Positions 1-6,335 are shown, numbered from the stretch's first letter. The stretch: DNA of 18,386 nt from Candidatus Saccharimonadota bacterium (GCA_017964115.1 JAGCSL010000021.1:1-18386); one strand, 5' to 3'. Notes: generated by a model not told the origin, from the letters alone. A program made the numbers and translations.

Positions 1-30
1 CTACCAAAATAATTATTAAAGGAGTATTCC

Positions 31-1245
31 ATGACATTATCCGAAGAGCTCCAGTGGCGCGGTTTTATCGCCGAGCATACGCTGGACAATGTAGCAGACC
101 TAGACAAAGCTCCGCGTAATTTTTATTGGGGCACCGACCCTAGCGCCGATTCTCTTCACATCGGCCACCTCGCTGCTCTCATGATGTGCGCCTGCTTCGT
201 TCGCCACGGCTATACTCCGTATTATCTCGTTGGTGGCGCAACTGGCCAAATTGGCGATCCGAAAGATACCGTCGAACGTGACCTCAAGGGCCTCGACGAA
301 ATCGCAAAGAACAAAGTCGCTCTCGCCAAGCAAATCGTCCGCGTCACTCATTCCCCAGCCGACACCCAGGTTCTCGATAACCTCGATTGGTTTGGCGAAG
401 TCAAATTCCTCCCATTCCTCCGCGAAATCGGCAAAGCCTTCAGCATGACTCAGCTTCTCGACCGCCAATTCGTCCAGAAACGCATCGGCGAAGGTGGCTC
501 CGGCATCAGCTACGCCGAGTTTAGCTACACCCTCATTCAGGGTTACGATTTCCTCCATCTTTTCCGCACTCATCACGTTGATCTCCAGCTCTGCGGTGCC
601 GACCAGTACGGCAACTGCACCTCTGGTATCCACCTCATCCGCCGCCTCGAGGGCGCCAAAGCCGACGCTTATTCCTGCCCTCTCATTATCGACAAAGTCA
701 CCGGCCGCAAATTCGGCAAGTCCGAAGGTAACGCCGTCTGGCTCGACAGCGCAAAGACCAGCATTTTCGATTTCTACCAGTTCTGGCTCAACCAGCCTGA
801 CGAAGTTCTCGAAGAATACTTCAAGTACTACACCATCGTCACCCCTGATGAGCTCAGCGAAATCCTCGCCAAGCACGCCGAGAATCCAGGCGCTCGCTAT
901 GGCCAGCGCACGCTCGCTCACATGGTTACAGAAGTTGTTCATGGCATCGACGCCGCCAATTCCGCCGAGAAAATCACTGGTATTCTCTTCGGCGAAGGCC
1001 AGATTTCTGACCTCAGCGCCGATGAGCTCGATCTTCTCGCCAAGAGCTTCCCTACCGCCACAAAAGGCGCCCAGCTCCTCGACATCCTCGTCGAGACCGG
1101 TCTCGCCTCCAGCAAGGGCGAAGGTCGCAATTTCATCGCCTCTGGCGCCATCTCCGTAAACGGCGTAAAAGCCACCGAAGACACCCAAATTAGCGAAATT
1201 ACACTCATTAAACGCGGCAAGAACAAGTTTGCCCTCGTAAAGTAG
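31..1245 (+). CDS. tyrS: Tyrosyl-tRNA synthetase
   Basis: Class I aminoacyl-tRNA synthetase that charges tRNA-Tyr with tyrosine in the cytoplasm. The 404 residues match the usual bacterial length. Visible signatures are the HIGH motif at residues 43-46, the KFGKS signature at 227-231, and a C-terminal S4-like RNA-binding segment (about 340-400) ending in a Lys-rich tail. The tyrosine-pocket motif, usually written GGSDQWGN, reads CGADQYGN here: Cys188 replaces a Gly and Tyr193 replaces the Trp, while Asp191 and Gln192 are kept. The ATG start is supported by AAAGGAG at 18-24, six bases upstream. No promoter fits in the 30 bases before it. An intrinsic terminator follows directly. A long antisense ORF over this gene is a codon-bias shadow. 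Identification is secure; the pocket substitutions are conservative and probably tolerated. Confidence 0.97.
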   Translation: MTLSEELQWRGFIAEHTLDNVADLDKAPRNFYWGTDPSADSLHIGHLAALMMCACFVRHGYTPYYLVGGATGQIGDPKDTVERDLKGLDEIAKNKVALAKQIVRVTHSPADTQVLDNLDWFGEVKFLPFLREIGKAFSMTQLLDRQFVQKRIGEGGSGISYAEFSYTLIQGYDFLHLFRTHHVDLQLCGADQYGNCTSGIHLIRRLEGAKADAYSCPLIIDKVTGRKFGKSEGNAVWLDSAKTSIFDFYQFWLNQPDEVLEEYFKYYTIVTPDELSEILAKHAENPGARYGQRTLAHMVTEVVHGIDAANSAEKITGILFGEGQISDLSADELDLLAKSFPTATKGAQLLDILVETGLASSKGEGRNFIASGAISVNGVKATEDTQISEITLIKRGKNKFALVK

Positions 1246-1253
1246 CCAAAAAG

Positions 1254-1283
1254 CCACCTCTGTTCTAACAGGGGTGGTTTTTT
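1254..1283 (+). terminator. Intrinsic terminator after tyrS
   Basis: A 9-bp stem (1254-1262 with 1269-1277, one G-U pair) with loop TTCTAA is followed by six T at 1278-1283. It lies 8 bases after the tyrS stop codon. Confidence 0.9.
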
Positions 1284-1318
1284 GTGCTTGCAAAACCACC
1301 AAATTCCCCTTGTGGCTA

Positions 1319-1347
1319 TTGACTTTTTTGGCAAAGTGTGATAAAAT
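1319..1347 (+). promoter_or_regulatory. Promoter of the structured-leader gene
   Basis: TTGACT at 1319-1324 and TAAAAT at 1342-1347 are exactly 17 bases apart. Transcription should start near 1354, giving a 5' leader of about 185 bases before the start codon at 1539. The -35 box continues as TTGACTTTT, as in the promoters at 6958-6986 and 13895-13923. Assignment is by consensus match only. Confidence 0.8.
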
Positions 1348-1422
1348 AAGGGCATATGTGAGGTGATCTCATATATAGCTCTTTAAGAGAGATGTTTAGA
1401 AATGTCTCAATTTTTACTCCGA

Positions 1423-1489
1423 CCGCATTACTTCGGGCATCAAGCGTAGTAGCCCTCCTCTACTGCGTTTAATGCCCGACATAATGTGG
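1423..1489 (+). promoter_or_regulatory. Long three-helix hairpin in a 5' leader
   Basis: One extended stem-loop built of three stacked helices. Bases 1423-1430 pair with 1482-1489, 1434-1440 with 1472-1478, and 1445-1452 with 1460-1467. The internal loops are symmetric (3x3 and 4x4) and the apical loop is CCCTCCT (1453-1459). It sits inside the predicted leader of the gene at 1539. A weaker hairpin (about 1388-1409, with G-U pairs) followed by five T lies just upstream. The pairing is directly visible. A role in cis-regulation or RNA stability is inference; I do not recognise it as a known riboswitch class. Confidence 0.65.
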
Positions 1490-1538
1490 GGCTGCAACTT
1501 TTAAGTCCAAAAACAAATATTGCAAAGGAGTAAAGATT

Positions 1539-2321
1539 ATGGACAAACTGTATTTTTTGAAGAATGGTGCTCTCATGAGCACCGCAATCACAAATGAGAA
1601 GGTTGTTGGCAAGAAGTCACCCAAGGCTTTTTGCACTAATAACGGCAGAGTAATGAGGGTTGTCGCCGCAGAAGAACAGGAAATCATGAGTCAGAACGAC
1701 TTGAACATGTTCCTCGGCGCCATCAAGGAGTATTTCATCGAACCCAACAAGAATTCGAAGTCTTTCCCCGCTGACGGAACGCTCCCTAAAGTCACCGATG
1801 GCGACGAACTCATTATCGAGTGTCCCGAGTCAGTATGCATTGATGATAGCGGCGAAAAGCTCATCAATACAACCCTCAGAGACTGGATGACCAAAAAGGG
1901 ATTCGTCCAGAAGAAGGCCGATGCGCCCACAAACGGAAATGCGAATGCAAATGCGAATGCGAATGCAGGCAGCACGACCACGACCGCAACAACTTCTGGC
2001 GACGGTTCAGGATCTAGCGCAGCCACAGGCGGTAATGCAAATGCAAACGCAACCCCGACAGGCGGCGGTGACAACCCTGCGCCCGCAAGCGGTGGCGACA
2101 ACGCCAATCCTGCGCCCACAGGCGGCGATGCGAATGCGAATGCAAACGCAACCCCGACAGGCGGCGGTGATCCGGCAAACGGTGGTGGTTCCGGCATCTC
2201 AACGGTCACATTGACCGGCAGGGACTACGCAAAAGCGATTCTGACCGACCAGGTCAGCGTCGAAGAAGCGGCAGCAGCAATCGTTCCCGAGCTCGCGATT
2301 TACGTCGGAAGCTCAGACTAA
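1539..2321 (+). CDS. Hypothetical protein with Asn-Ala/Gly-rich linker
   Basis: A 260-residue protein that I do not recognise. Residues 1-130 have ordinary composition with no signal peptide or membrane segment, so it is probably cytoplasmic. Residues about 131-225 are low-complexity linker: alternating Asn-Ala, Thr-rich stretches and TGG/SGG blocks. The last 40 residues are again ordinary, with the acidic, Ala-rich helix VSVEEAAAAIVPEL. The layout suggests two small domains joined by a flexible spacer. The start is supported by AAAGGAG at 1524-1530, eight bases before ATG. An in-frame ATG at 1575 has no equally good ribosome binding site. The gene has its own promoter, an unusual structured leader and its own terminator, so it is a single-gene unit. 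Function unknown. Confidence 0.85.
   Translation: MDKLYFLKNGALMSTAITNEKVVGKKSPKAFCTNNGRVMRVVAAEEQEIMSQNDLNMFLGAIKEYFIEPNKNSKSFPADGTLPKVTDGDELIIECPESVCIDDSGEKLINTTLRDWMTKKGFVQKKADAPTNGNANANANANAGSTTTTATTSGDGSGSSAATGGNANANATPTGGGDNPAPASGGDNANPAPTGGDANANANATPTGGGDPANGGGSGISTVTLTGRDYAKAILTDQVSVEEAAAAIVPELAIYVGSSD
1938..2170 (+). repeat. Intragenic hexamer and 32-bp repeats
   Basis: Five AATGCR hexamers run from 1938 to 1967 and encode Asn-Ala pairs. An identical 32-base unit occurs at 2040-2071 and 2139-2170, offset by 99 bases (33 codons), so the reading frame is kept. Shorter Gly-rich pieces lie between. Near-identity at the DNA level suggests recent in-frame duplication and possible length variation between strains. 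Confidence 0.8.
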
Positions 2322-2347
2322 TCCAAAAAACGCATCTCTCAAAAAAG

Positions 2348-2373
2348 GCCCGTGCAACCAGCACGGGCTTTTT
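2348..2373 (+). terminator. Intrinsic terminator
   Basis: A perfect 8-bp GC-rich stem (2348-2355 with 2361-2368) with loop AACCA is followed by five T at 2369-2373. It ends transcription from the gene at 1539-2321. The next promoter's -10 box begins five bases later. Confidence 0.93.
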
Positions 2374-2377
2374 CATG

Positions 2378-2383
2378 TATAAT
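2378..2383 (+). promoter_or_regulatory. -10 box of a leaderless gene
   Basis: A perfect TATAAT lies six bases before the ATG at 2390, so transcription should start at or next to the A of the start codon. There is no recognisable -35 box; that region lies inside the preceding terminator hairpin. Confidence 0.7.
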
Positions 2384-2389
2384 GGATAT

Positions 2390-3160
2390 ATGAAAAAAGT
2401 ACTCTCTTTTGATATTGATCAAACTCTTAATATTGCCAAGACGCCTATCCCGGATGAGATTGCCGAACTCCTCCGCGACCTCTTGGATTACTACGAAATC
2501 TGCCCAATTTCTGGTCAGAAATTCGACCAATTCCTAATTCAAATCGTCAACCGCCTAAAAGACGTCAACGTCACCGACGAGCAGCTCAAGCATCTCCATC
2601 TTTTCGTCGCTCAGGGCACCCAGTATTATCGCTATAACGGCACGGAATGGGAGCAAGTTTACAACTACCCACTCACCGACGACCAAGTTTCCGAGATCAC
2701 CAAAGCCATCCAGCAAGCTGCCGAAGAGCTCGGCTACTGGGAACAGGACAAGGTTGCCGAAGGCGACGAAATTATCGAGAATCGTCTCAGCCAAGTTACC
2801 TTCTCTGCCCTCGGCCAAAAGGCCGGCACCGAGGTTAAATACGCCTGGGACCCAGATTGCAAAAAGCGCGAAGCTATCGTCGCTCGCGCGAAGGAGCTCG
2901 CCCCATCTTATGAGTACGAGATTGGTGGCACCACTAGCATCAACGCCTTCATTCCTGGCATGAATAAGGTCTTCGGCATGACTCACCTCCTCGAAGAGCT
3001 GAACGTCACAAAAGAAGAAGTTCTCTACTTTGGCGACATGACGCAGCCAGGCGGCAACGATTACCCAGTCGTCCAAATGGGCGTCGACACCATCACTGTT
3101 CGTAGCCACGAAGACACTGCCTATGCCCTCCGCGGTATCCTCGCTATCAGTAAAAAATAG
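2390..3160 (+). CDS. HAD-IIB hydrolase, phosphomannomutase-like
   Basis: HAD-superfamily phosphotransferase of 256 residues. Motif I is FDIDQT at residues 7-12, with nucleophile Asp8 and acid/base Asp10. The C-terminal Mg-binding motif is GDMTQPGGND at 215-224. That motif, and the upstream IGGTTSINAF segment, resemble eukaryotic-type phosphomannomutases (GDKTMPGGND in the animal enzyme) more than generic Cof-type sugar phosphatases. It probably acts on a hexose phosphate, as a mutase or phosphatase; the sequence alone does not decide. I use ATG 2390 rather than the in-frame ATG at 2375, because TATAAT at 2378-2383 lies between them and the protein then starts directly at the first HAD strand. 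It would be translated from a leaderless mRNA. Confidence 0.75.
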   Translation: MKKVLSFDIDQTLNIAKTPIPDEIAELLRDLLDYYEICPISGQKFDQFLIQIVNRLKDVNVTDEQLKHLHLFVAQGTQYYRYNGTEWEQVYNYPLTDDQVSEITKAIQQAAEELGYWEQDKVAEGDEIIENRLSQVTFSALGQKAGTEVKYAWDPDCKKREAIVARAKELAPSYEYEIGGTTSINAFIPGMNKVFGMTHLLEELNVTKEEVLYFGDMTQPGGNDYPVVQMGVDTITVRSHEDTAYALRGILAISKK

Positions 3161-3177
3161 CTAATTCTTCTCGCTTA

Positions 3178-3186
3178 TGCTAAAAT
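3178..3186 (+). promoter_or_regulatory. Extended -10 promoter, leaderless
   Basis: TGC-TAAAAT (TG at 3178-3179, TAAAAT at 3181-3186) is followed by six bases and the ATG at 3193. No Shine-Dalgarno sequence fits in between. It probably drives the 3193-5260 operon. Confidence 0.7.
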
Positions 3187-3192
3187 AAAGAT

Positions 3193-3705
3193 ATGAAGAA
3201 TAATCTTTTTGCGCGGGTGTTGCGTGCATCAGGAAGACTTCTCCTTTTCGTGGGCGCAGTCTTTGATCTTGGGCTAATTGCTCTAGCAATTTATGCCATT
3301 ATTTATCGAATTAACCATCCGAGCGAAACGATCCCCGACATCTTCGGCGTCGTTCCTGCCCAGACTGCTTCCGGCGAAGCGACCCCGGGCATCAACTTAA
3401 ACCCGGCCCTCAACATCGCCATCACTATCGGCGCCATTATCCTGACATTAGCGCTCATTATCATTGCGGCTCGCATCTACAACAACAGCCTCCGCAAATA
3501 CATCGCAAAACTCGCCAAATTCTTCCATATCACCATCTTCGGCGCAGAAATCGTTTTCTCGCTCATCGTCTGGACCATCGCGACCATCATTCTCCTCTTC
3601 ATCTTCCCTGCCGCCAGCATCTTCACAATCTTCGCTCTTATCATCACGGAGCTTTGCTTCATCTTCGCTTGGACCGCCTACGGCCAACCGAACTATAAAC
3701 TTTAA
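3193..3705 (+). CDS. Four-helix membrane protein, unknown function
   Basis: A 170-residue protein with a short basic N-terminus and four hydrophobic segments (about residues 15-38, 73-95, 113-137 and 140-163). The longer loop at 39-72 contains Pro, Thr and Gly, with few charges. A Lys/Arg-rich loop sits at about 95-111, between helices 2 and 3, suggesting that side is cytoplasmic. I do not recognise a family or catalytic motif. It is the first gene of a probable operon: tpiA begins 12 bases after its stop, with its own ribosome binding site. The predicted mRNA is leaderless. The link with a glycolytic gene may be only transcriptional. Confidence 0.8.
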   Translation: MKNNLFARVLRASGRLLLFVGAVFDLGLIALAIYAIIYRINHPSETIPDIFGVVPAQTASGEATPGINLNPALNIAITIGAIILTLALIIIAARIYNNSLRKYIAKLAKFFHITIFGAEIVFSLIVWTIATIILLFIFPAASIFTIFALIITELCFIFAWTAYGQPNYKL

Positions 3706-3717
3706 CCGAGGAAAACT

Positions 3718-4506
3718 ATGGACAACAACCGTAAAACTTACATTATCGCAAACTGGAAGATGAATTTCACTCCAGGCGAAGCCAGCCTTTACCTCAACAA
3801 GCTCGCGAATCGCTATCAGCCAGTTCGCAAGGTCCAGGCTATCCTCGCCCCGGGCATGGTTTCCCTCCAGACCCTTTCGCTTCAGATTAATCGACGCCAA
3901 TTCAAGCTTGCCGCCCAAAACTGCCACTGGCAGGATTACGGCTCCTACACTGGCGAGGTTTCTCCAACTCAGATCCGCAGCTTCGTAGATTACGTCATCA
4001 TCGGTCACTCCGAACGTCGCTATGTTTTCAACGAAACCGATAAAATCATTGCGCAAAAAGTCGCCGCCGCCATTCGTAACGGCCTCACCCCTATTCTCTG
4101 CATCGGCGAAACCGAACTCGAACGCCGCGACGGCGAAACCAAAGCCGCTATCTACGACCAACTCGCCGCTGGTCTCAGTCAGGTGAGCGCCGAAGACGTC
4201 GACAAGGTTATTATCGCCTACGAACCAGTTTGGGCTATCAGTAGCAACAAGGGCGCTAAGCCTGCTAGCCCATTAGATATCGAAGAAGCCCAAAAACTCA
4301 TCCGTAAACACATCGCTCGTCGCTATGACGCGCAGACCGCCGAAAACATCTCTATCCTCTACGGCGGCTCTGTAAATAAAGACACCGCAGCCGGCTATCT
4401 CTCTATTGACGGCATCGATGGCCTCTTGATCGGCAATGCAAGTTTGATTGCTGACCAATTCTGTGCTATCTTAGAGATAGCTAAAGGTGTCAAAAATGAG
4501 CGATAA
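3718..4506 (+). CDS. tpiA: Triosephosphate isomerase
   Basis: Glycolytic enzyme interconverting dihydroxyacetone phosphate and glyceraldehyde 3-phosphate; normally a cytoplasmic dimeric TIM barrel. All catalytic residues are present: Lys14 in NWKMN, His97 in IGHSERR and Glu169 in YEPVW. The phosphate-gripping YGGSVN motif follows further on. The flexible loop after Glu169 reads AISSNKGAKPAS, where many enzymes have AIGTGKTAT, so loop 6 is slightly longer and altered. Length (262) is normal to slightly long. A GAGGAAA-type ribosome binding site precedes the ATG. The 3' end overlaps the next gene by 11 bases, implying co-translation. Confidence 0.96.
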   Translation: MDNNRKTYIIANWKMNFTPGEASLYLNKLANRYQPVRKVQAILAPGMVSLQTLSLQINRRQFKLAAQNCHWQDYGSYTGEVSPTQIRSFVDYVIIGHSERRYVFNETDKIIAQKVAAAIRNGLTPILCIGETELERRDGETKAAIYDQLAAGLSQVSAEDVDKVIIAYEPVWAISSNKGAKPASPLDIEEAQKLIRKHIARRYDAQTAENISILYGGSVNKDTAAGYLSIDGIDGLLIGNASLIADQFCAILEIAKGVKNER

Positions 4507-5260
4507 CAGTATCAATTACGATGAATTAGATAAAGCCGTAAATGCAGCAATGAGCGCTCGCGAGACCGCGAAGGCCAAACCTGCTGCTGCCCAAAAACCA
4601 GCCGAACCAAAGAAGCCTGTTAGCCGTGGCATGTTCATGGATTTTGCCCCACGCCGCCCACAGGTAATCGCTCACGTCACCACTACTACTCGTACTGTCG
4701 CTATCAAACCAGCCGCTCGCCCAGTTGCGAAACCAGCTGTTCGTCCAGCCGCACCAGTCAAGCGCCCTGCCCCAGTCAAGCCAGTCGCGCCACGCGTCGC
4801 CGCTAATCCGGCCGCCAAGGCTGCCCATCTTGCCGCTCATCCAACTGCAAAGCAAGTCCAGCACCCTGTTGCAAAGCCAGCTGTCCGTCCAGTTGCGCCA
4901 GTTGCAAAGCCAGCACCGAAACCAGTCGCAAAACCGGCCGCCAAAGTTGCTCCAGCACCAAATGCAAATAATTATTCTCTCGGCGTTCGTTCGCCATTCC
5001 TCGATCCTAACGCTCAGGTCGAAAAGCGCCCACTCGGTTCGAACATTCCGGAGACTAGCGCTTCCCGCCTCAAGAGCACTCATAATGTTTACAGCCACAA
5101 GAGCCCACTTCACGACAATACCAACACCGGTAAGCACGTCATTACCGAATCTCCAAAGAAGAAATCCGGTTGGCTCTGGACCCTCGCCGTCATTGGCGTG
5201 ATTGCCGCAGGCGCCGGTCTTGGCTACCTCGCCTATCTCTTAATCCTTGCGAATAAGTAA
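4496..5260 (+). CDS. Pro/Ala/Lys-rich protein with C-terminal membrane anchor
   Basis: A 254-residue protein that I do not recognise. Residues 1-20 are acidic and helix-prone. About 25-165 are low-complexity, with many AKPA, VRPA and PVAKP units, strongly basic and probably disordered. About 165-220 is an ordinary linker, and 225-250 form a single hydrophobic helix rich in Gly and Ala. The order suggests a tail-anchored protein with a long basic cytoplasmic arm, which could bind nucleic acid or, if the topology is reversed, reach through the cell wall. I chose ATG 4496, eight bases after AAAGG (4483-4487), over the in-frame GTG at 4487. It overlaps the end of tpiA by 11 bases, so the two are translationally coupled. 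Confidence 0.8.
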   Translation: MSDNSINYDELDKAVNAAMSARETAKAKPAAAQKPAEPKKPVSRGMFMDFAPRRPQVIAHVTTTTRTVAIKPAARPVAKPAVRPAAPVKRPAPVKPVAPRVAANPAAKAAHLAAHPTAKQVQHPVAKPAVRPVAPVAKPAPKPVAKPAAKVAPAPNANNYSLGVRSPFLDPNAQVEKRPLGSNIPETSASRLKSTHNVYSHKSPLHDNTNTGKHVITESPKKKSGWLWTLAVIGVIAAGAGLGYLAYLLILANK

Positions 5261-5265
5261 TAATC

Positions 5266-5274
5266 TGATATAAT
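5266..5274 (+). promoter_or_regulatory. Extended -10 promoter of the tRNA pair
   Basis: TGA-TATAAT (TATAAT at 5269-5274) lies about 20 bases before tRNA-His and just after the stop codon at 5260. Predicted transcription start is near 5281. Confidence 0.65.
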
Positions 5275-5294
5275 TAGTAAAGCGTATCTCACTT

Positions 5295-5372
5295 GGTGGG
5301 TATAGCTCAGCTGGTTAGAGCGTCGGTTTGTGGCACCGAAGGTCGAAGGTTCGAACCCTTTTACCCACCCCA
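5295..5372 (+). tRNA. tRNA-His (GUG)
   Basis: Complete cloverleaf. The 7-bp acceptor is 5296-5302 with 5362-5368. The D arm has stem GCTC/GAGC, the anticodon stem is TCGGT/ACCGA around loop TTGTGGC (anticodon GTG), and the T loop is TTCGAAC. The histidine identity elements are present: an extra G at position -1 (5295) opposite discriminator C73 (5369). CCA is encoded at 5370-5372. Confidence 0.96.
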
Positions 5373-5379
5373 GATACGC

Positions 5380-5454
5380 GCGGGTTTCATATAACGGTTA
5401 TTATGTGAGTTTTCCAAACTCAACATGAGAGTTCGACTCTCTCAACCCGCACCA
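5380..5454 (+). tRNA. tRNA-Gly (UCC)
   Basis: The acceptor stem is GCGGGTT/AACCCGC (5380-5386 with 5444-5450). The anticodon stem is TGAGT/ACTCA around TTTCCAA, anticodon TCC. The T arm is GAGAG/CTCTC with loop TTCGACT. The D stem is weak, A/T-only with one mismatch. CCA is encoded at 5452-5454. The discriminator base is A (5451); many bacterial tRNA-Gly have U there. It lies seven bases after tRNA-His and is probably co-transcribed. It reads GGA/GGG, not UGA. Confidence 0.9.
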
Positions 5455-5455
5455 G

Positions 5456-5497
5456 TAGAATAAAAAAACAACCCCACAGGGGTTATTTTTTATTCTA
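5456..5497 (+). terminator. Intrinsic terminator after the tRNAs
   Basis: An AACCCC/GGGGTT core stem with loop ACA is flanked by matching A and T tracts, so nearly the whole 42 bases form one imperfect palindrome with a single bulge. The T tract at 5486-5491 gives termination on the + strand. The symmetry would also allow termination on the other strand. Confidence 0.88.
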
Positions 5498-5509
5498 CCT
5501 ATATCGGAG

Positions 5510-5633
5510 TTCGAGAGAGGCGAACGTAGTTCGGTCGAAGTAGGAGCCGAGCGAAAGCAAGCGCTTTGCGCTTCTCTTTCCGAGGCGACGCCCTGAGGTA
5601 TAGCCTTGGCATCAGCCAAGGCGCTCTCTCGAA
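5510..5633. ncRNA. Candidate structured RNA or inverted-repeat element
   Basis: A non-coding stretch of about 125 bases closed by a long-range pairing of 5510-5522 with 5622-5633 (12 bp, one bulged G). Inside are two hairpins: 5549-5554 with 5558-5563 (loop TTT) and 5603-5610 with 5615-5622 (8 bp, loop ATCA; its last base competes with the closing stem). A GC-GAAA-GC mini-hairpin sits at 5541-5548. The left arm can also fold locally as GTTCG/CGAAC (5509-5513 with 5521-5525). No independent promoter is obvious after the tRNA terminator. The minus-strand ORF across it runs antisense through the tRNA and looks spurious. The strand is not determined and I do not match it to a known RNA family. 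Confidence 0.45.
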
Positions 5634-5645
5634 TAGGCGAACACA

Positions 5646-5654
5646 TGCTAAAAT
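5646..5654 (+). promoter_or_regulatory. Extended -10 promoter, leaderless
   Basis: TGC-TAAAAT (TAAAAT at 5649-5654) is followed by six bases and the ATG at 5661. The arrangement is the same as at 3178-3193. No Shine-Dalgarno sequence is present. Confidence 0.7.
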
Positions 5655-5660
5655 AATTAC

Positions 5661-6335
5661 ATGAAAAAGCTAAAACTTATTCTTATCATCCTCGGCGGCA
5701 TTATTGCTCTGCTGATCACGACTATCTTGATTGCCCTCGCTATCAATAACGCCAAAGCCGCGGAGCTCATTGACGATTACTCGAGCATTCTCACCGACCC
5801 AAAATACCAAACGGCCATCGCCATTGATAATGCAAAATTTATCAAGCAAGACGTTTCTTGCGGGTACGCCGTCATCGAGATGTTCGGCAAATGGACCGGA
5901 AACGACCAACTAACCGAAGCTTCACTATACGACCAATATGGGAAAGTCGTCACTTCGACTGGCGTTTCATTCGAAAAAGAAATGAATACGCAATTCCCGG
6001 CCTACAAAACAACCATGTATAAGAACCTAAAGGCTTCGGAGCTAATTGATAAAGTCTACGACAGCCTCAAGGCCGGCATACCAGTCCCATTCGAATGGGC
6101 TGCAAAACTCAAAAACGAGTGGACTCTCCACTATTCCCTCGTCACCGGCCTCGACGCCGCAAAAAGCCGTGTAACTATCCAAAATCCCTACGGCTACGAG
6201 GAAAACATCAGCATCAACGAGTTCATCGATCGAACCAGTTTCCACGCCTACGAGAACATGCCGCTCTTCCTCCAACTCGGCTTCGCATTCGGCATGTTTG
6301 AGCGAAATACTATCTTTATCGTCGAGGCAAAATAG
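5661..6335 (+). CDS. Membrane-anchored C39-like cysteine peptidase
   Basis: A 224-residue protein. Residues 1-6 are basic and 7-29 form one hydrophobic helix, a signal anchor that places the rest outside the membrane. The extracytoplasmic part looks like a papain-fold C39-type domain. Gln63 and Cys67 lie in QDVSCGYA, with the usual Gln four residues before the catalytic Cys and Gly after it. His157 is in LHYSLVTGLD, and Asn175 in IQNPYGYEE is the likely third residue. In this family the domain cleaves peptides, often double-glycine leaders when fused to ABC transporters. Here no transporter is attached or adjacent, so the substrate is unknown. It could also be an inactive family member. Single gene with a leaderless promoter, convergent with the next gene. 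Confidence 0.65.
   Translation: MKKLKLILIILGGIIALLITTILIALAINNAKAAELIDDYSSILTDPKYQTAIAIDNAKFIKQDVSCGYAVIEMFGKWTGNDQLTEASLYDQYGKVVTSTGVSFEKEMNTQFPAYKTTMYKNLKASELIDKVYDSLKAGIPVPFEWAAKLKNEWTLHYSLVTGLDAAKSRVTIQNPYGYEENISINEFIDRTSFHAYENMPLFLQLGFAFGMFERNTIFIVEAK

Noticed and set aside
100..1302. 400-codon ORF antisense to tyrS
   Set aside because: It mirrors tyrS codon bias (third-position C gives few antisense stops), has no recognisable motif or ribosome binding site, and tyrS itself is unambiguous.
1423..1489. Transcription terminator
   Set aside because: The hairpin has symmetric internal loops and no U run directly after it, and a good ribosome binding site and ORF lie downstream.
1938..2170. 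CRISPR-like repeats
   Set aside because: The repeats are in-frame, encode Asn-Ala and Gly-rich linker, have no unique spacers of constant length, and lie inside an expressed gene.
2375..2389. Upstream start codon for the HAD gene
   Set aside because: The TATAAT box lies downstream of this ATG, and the five extra residues would precede the first conserved beta strand without any ribosome binding site.
3448..4161. 237-codon antisense ORF over the membrane protein and tpiA
   Set aside because: It is a codon-bias shadow of tpiA and the upstream gene, with low-complexity acidic and Phe-rich content and no start signals.
4526..5137. Long antisense ORF (203 codons) opposite the Pro/Ala-rich gene
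   Set aside because: Its Trp-, Gly- and Ser-rich translation is the complement of Pro/Ala codons. The + strand gene has a ribosome binding site and operon context.
5401..5646. 81-codon minus-strand ORF across tRNA-Gly and the inverted repeat
   Set aside because: It runs antisense through tRNA-Gly, a known source of false hypothetical proteins, and crosses a terminator.
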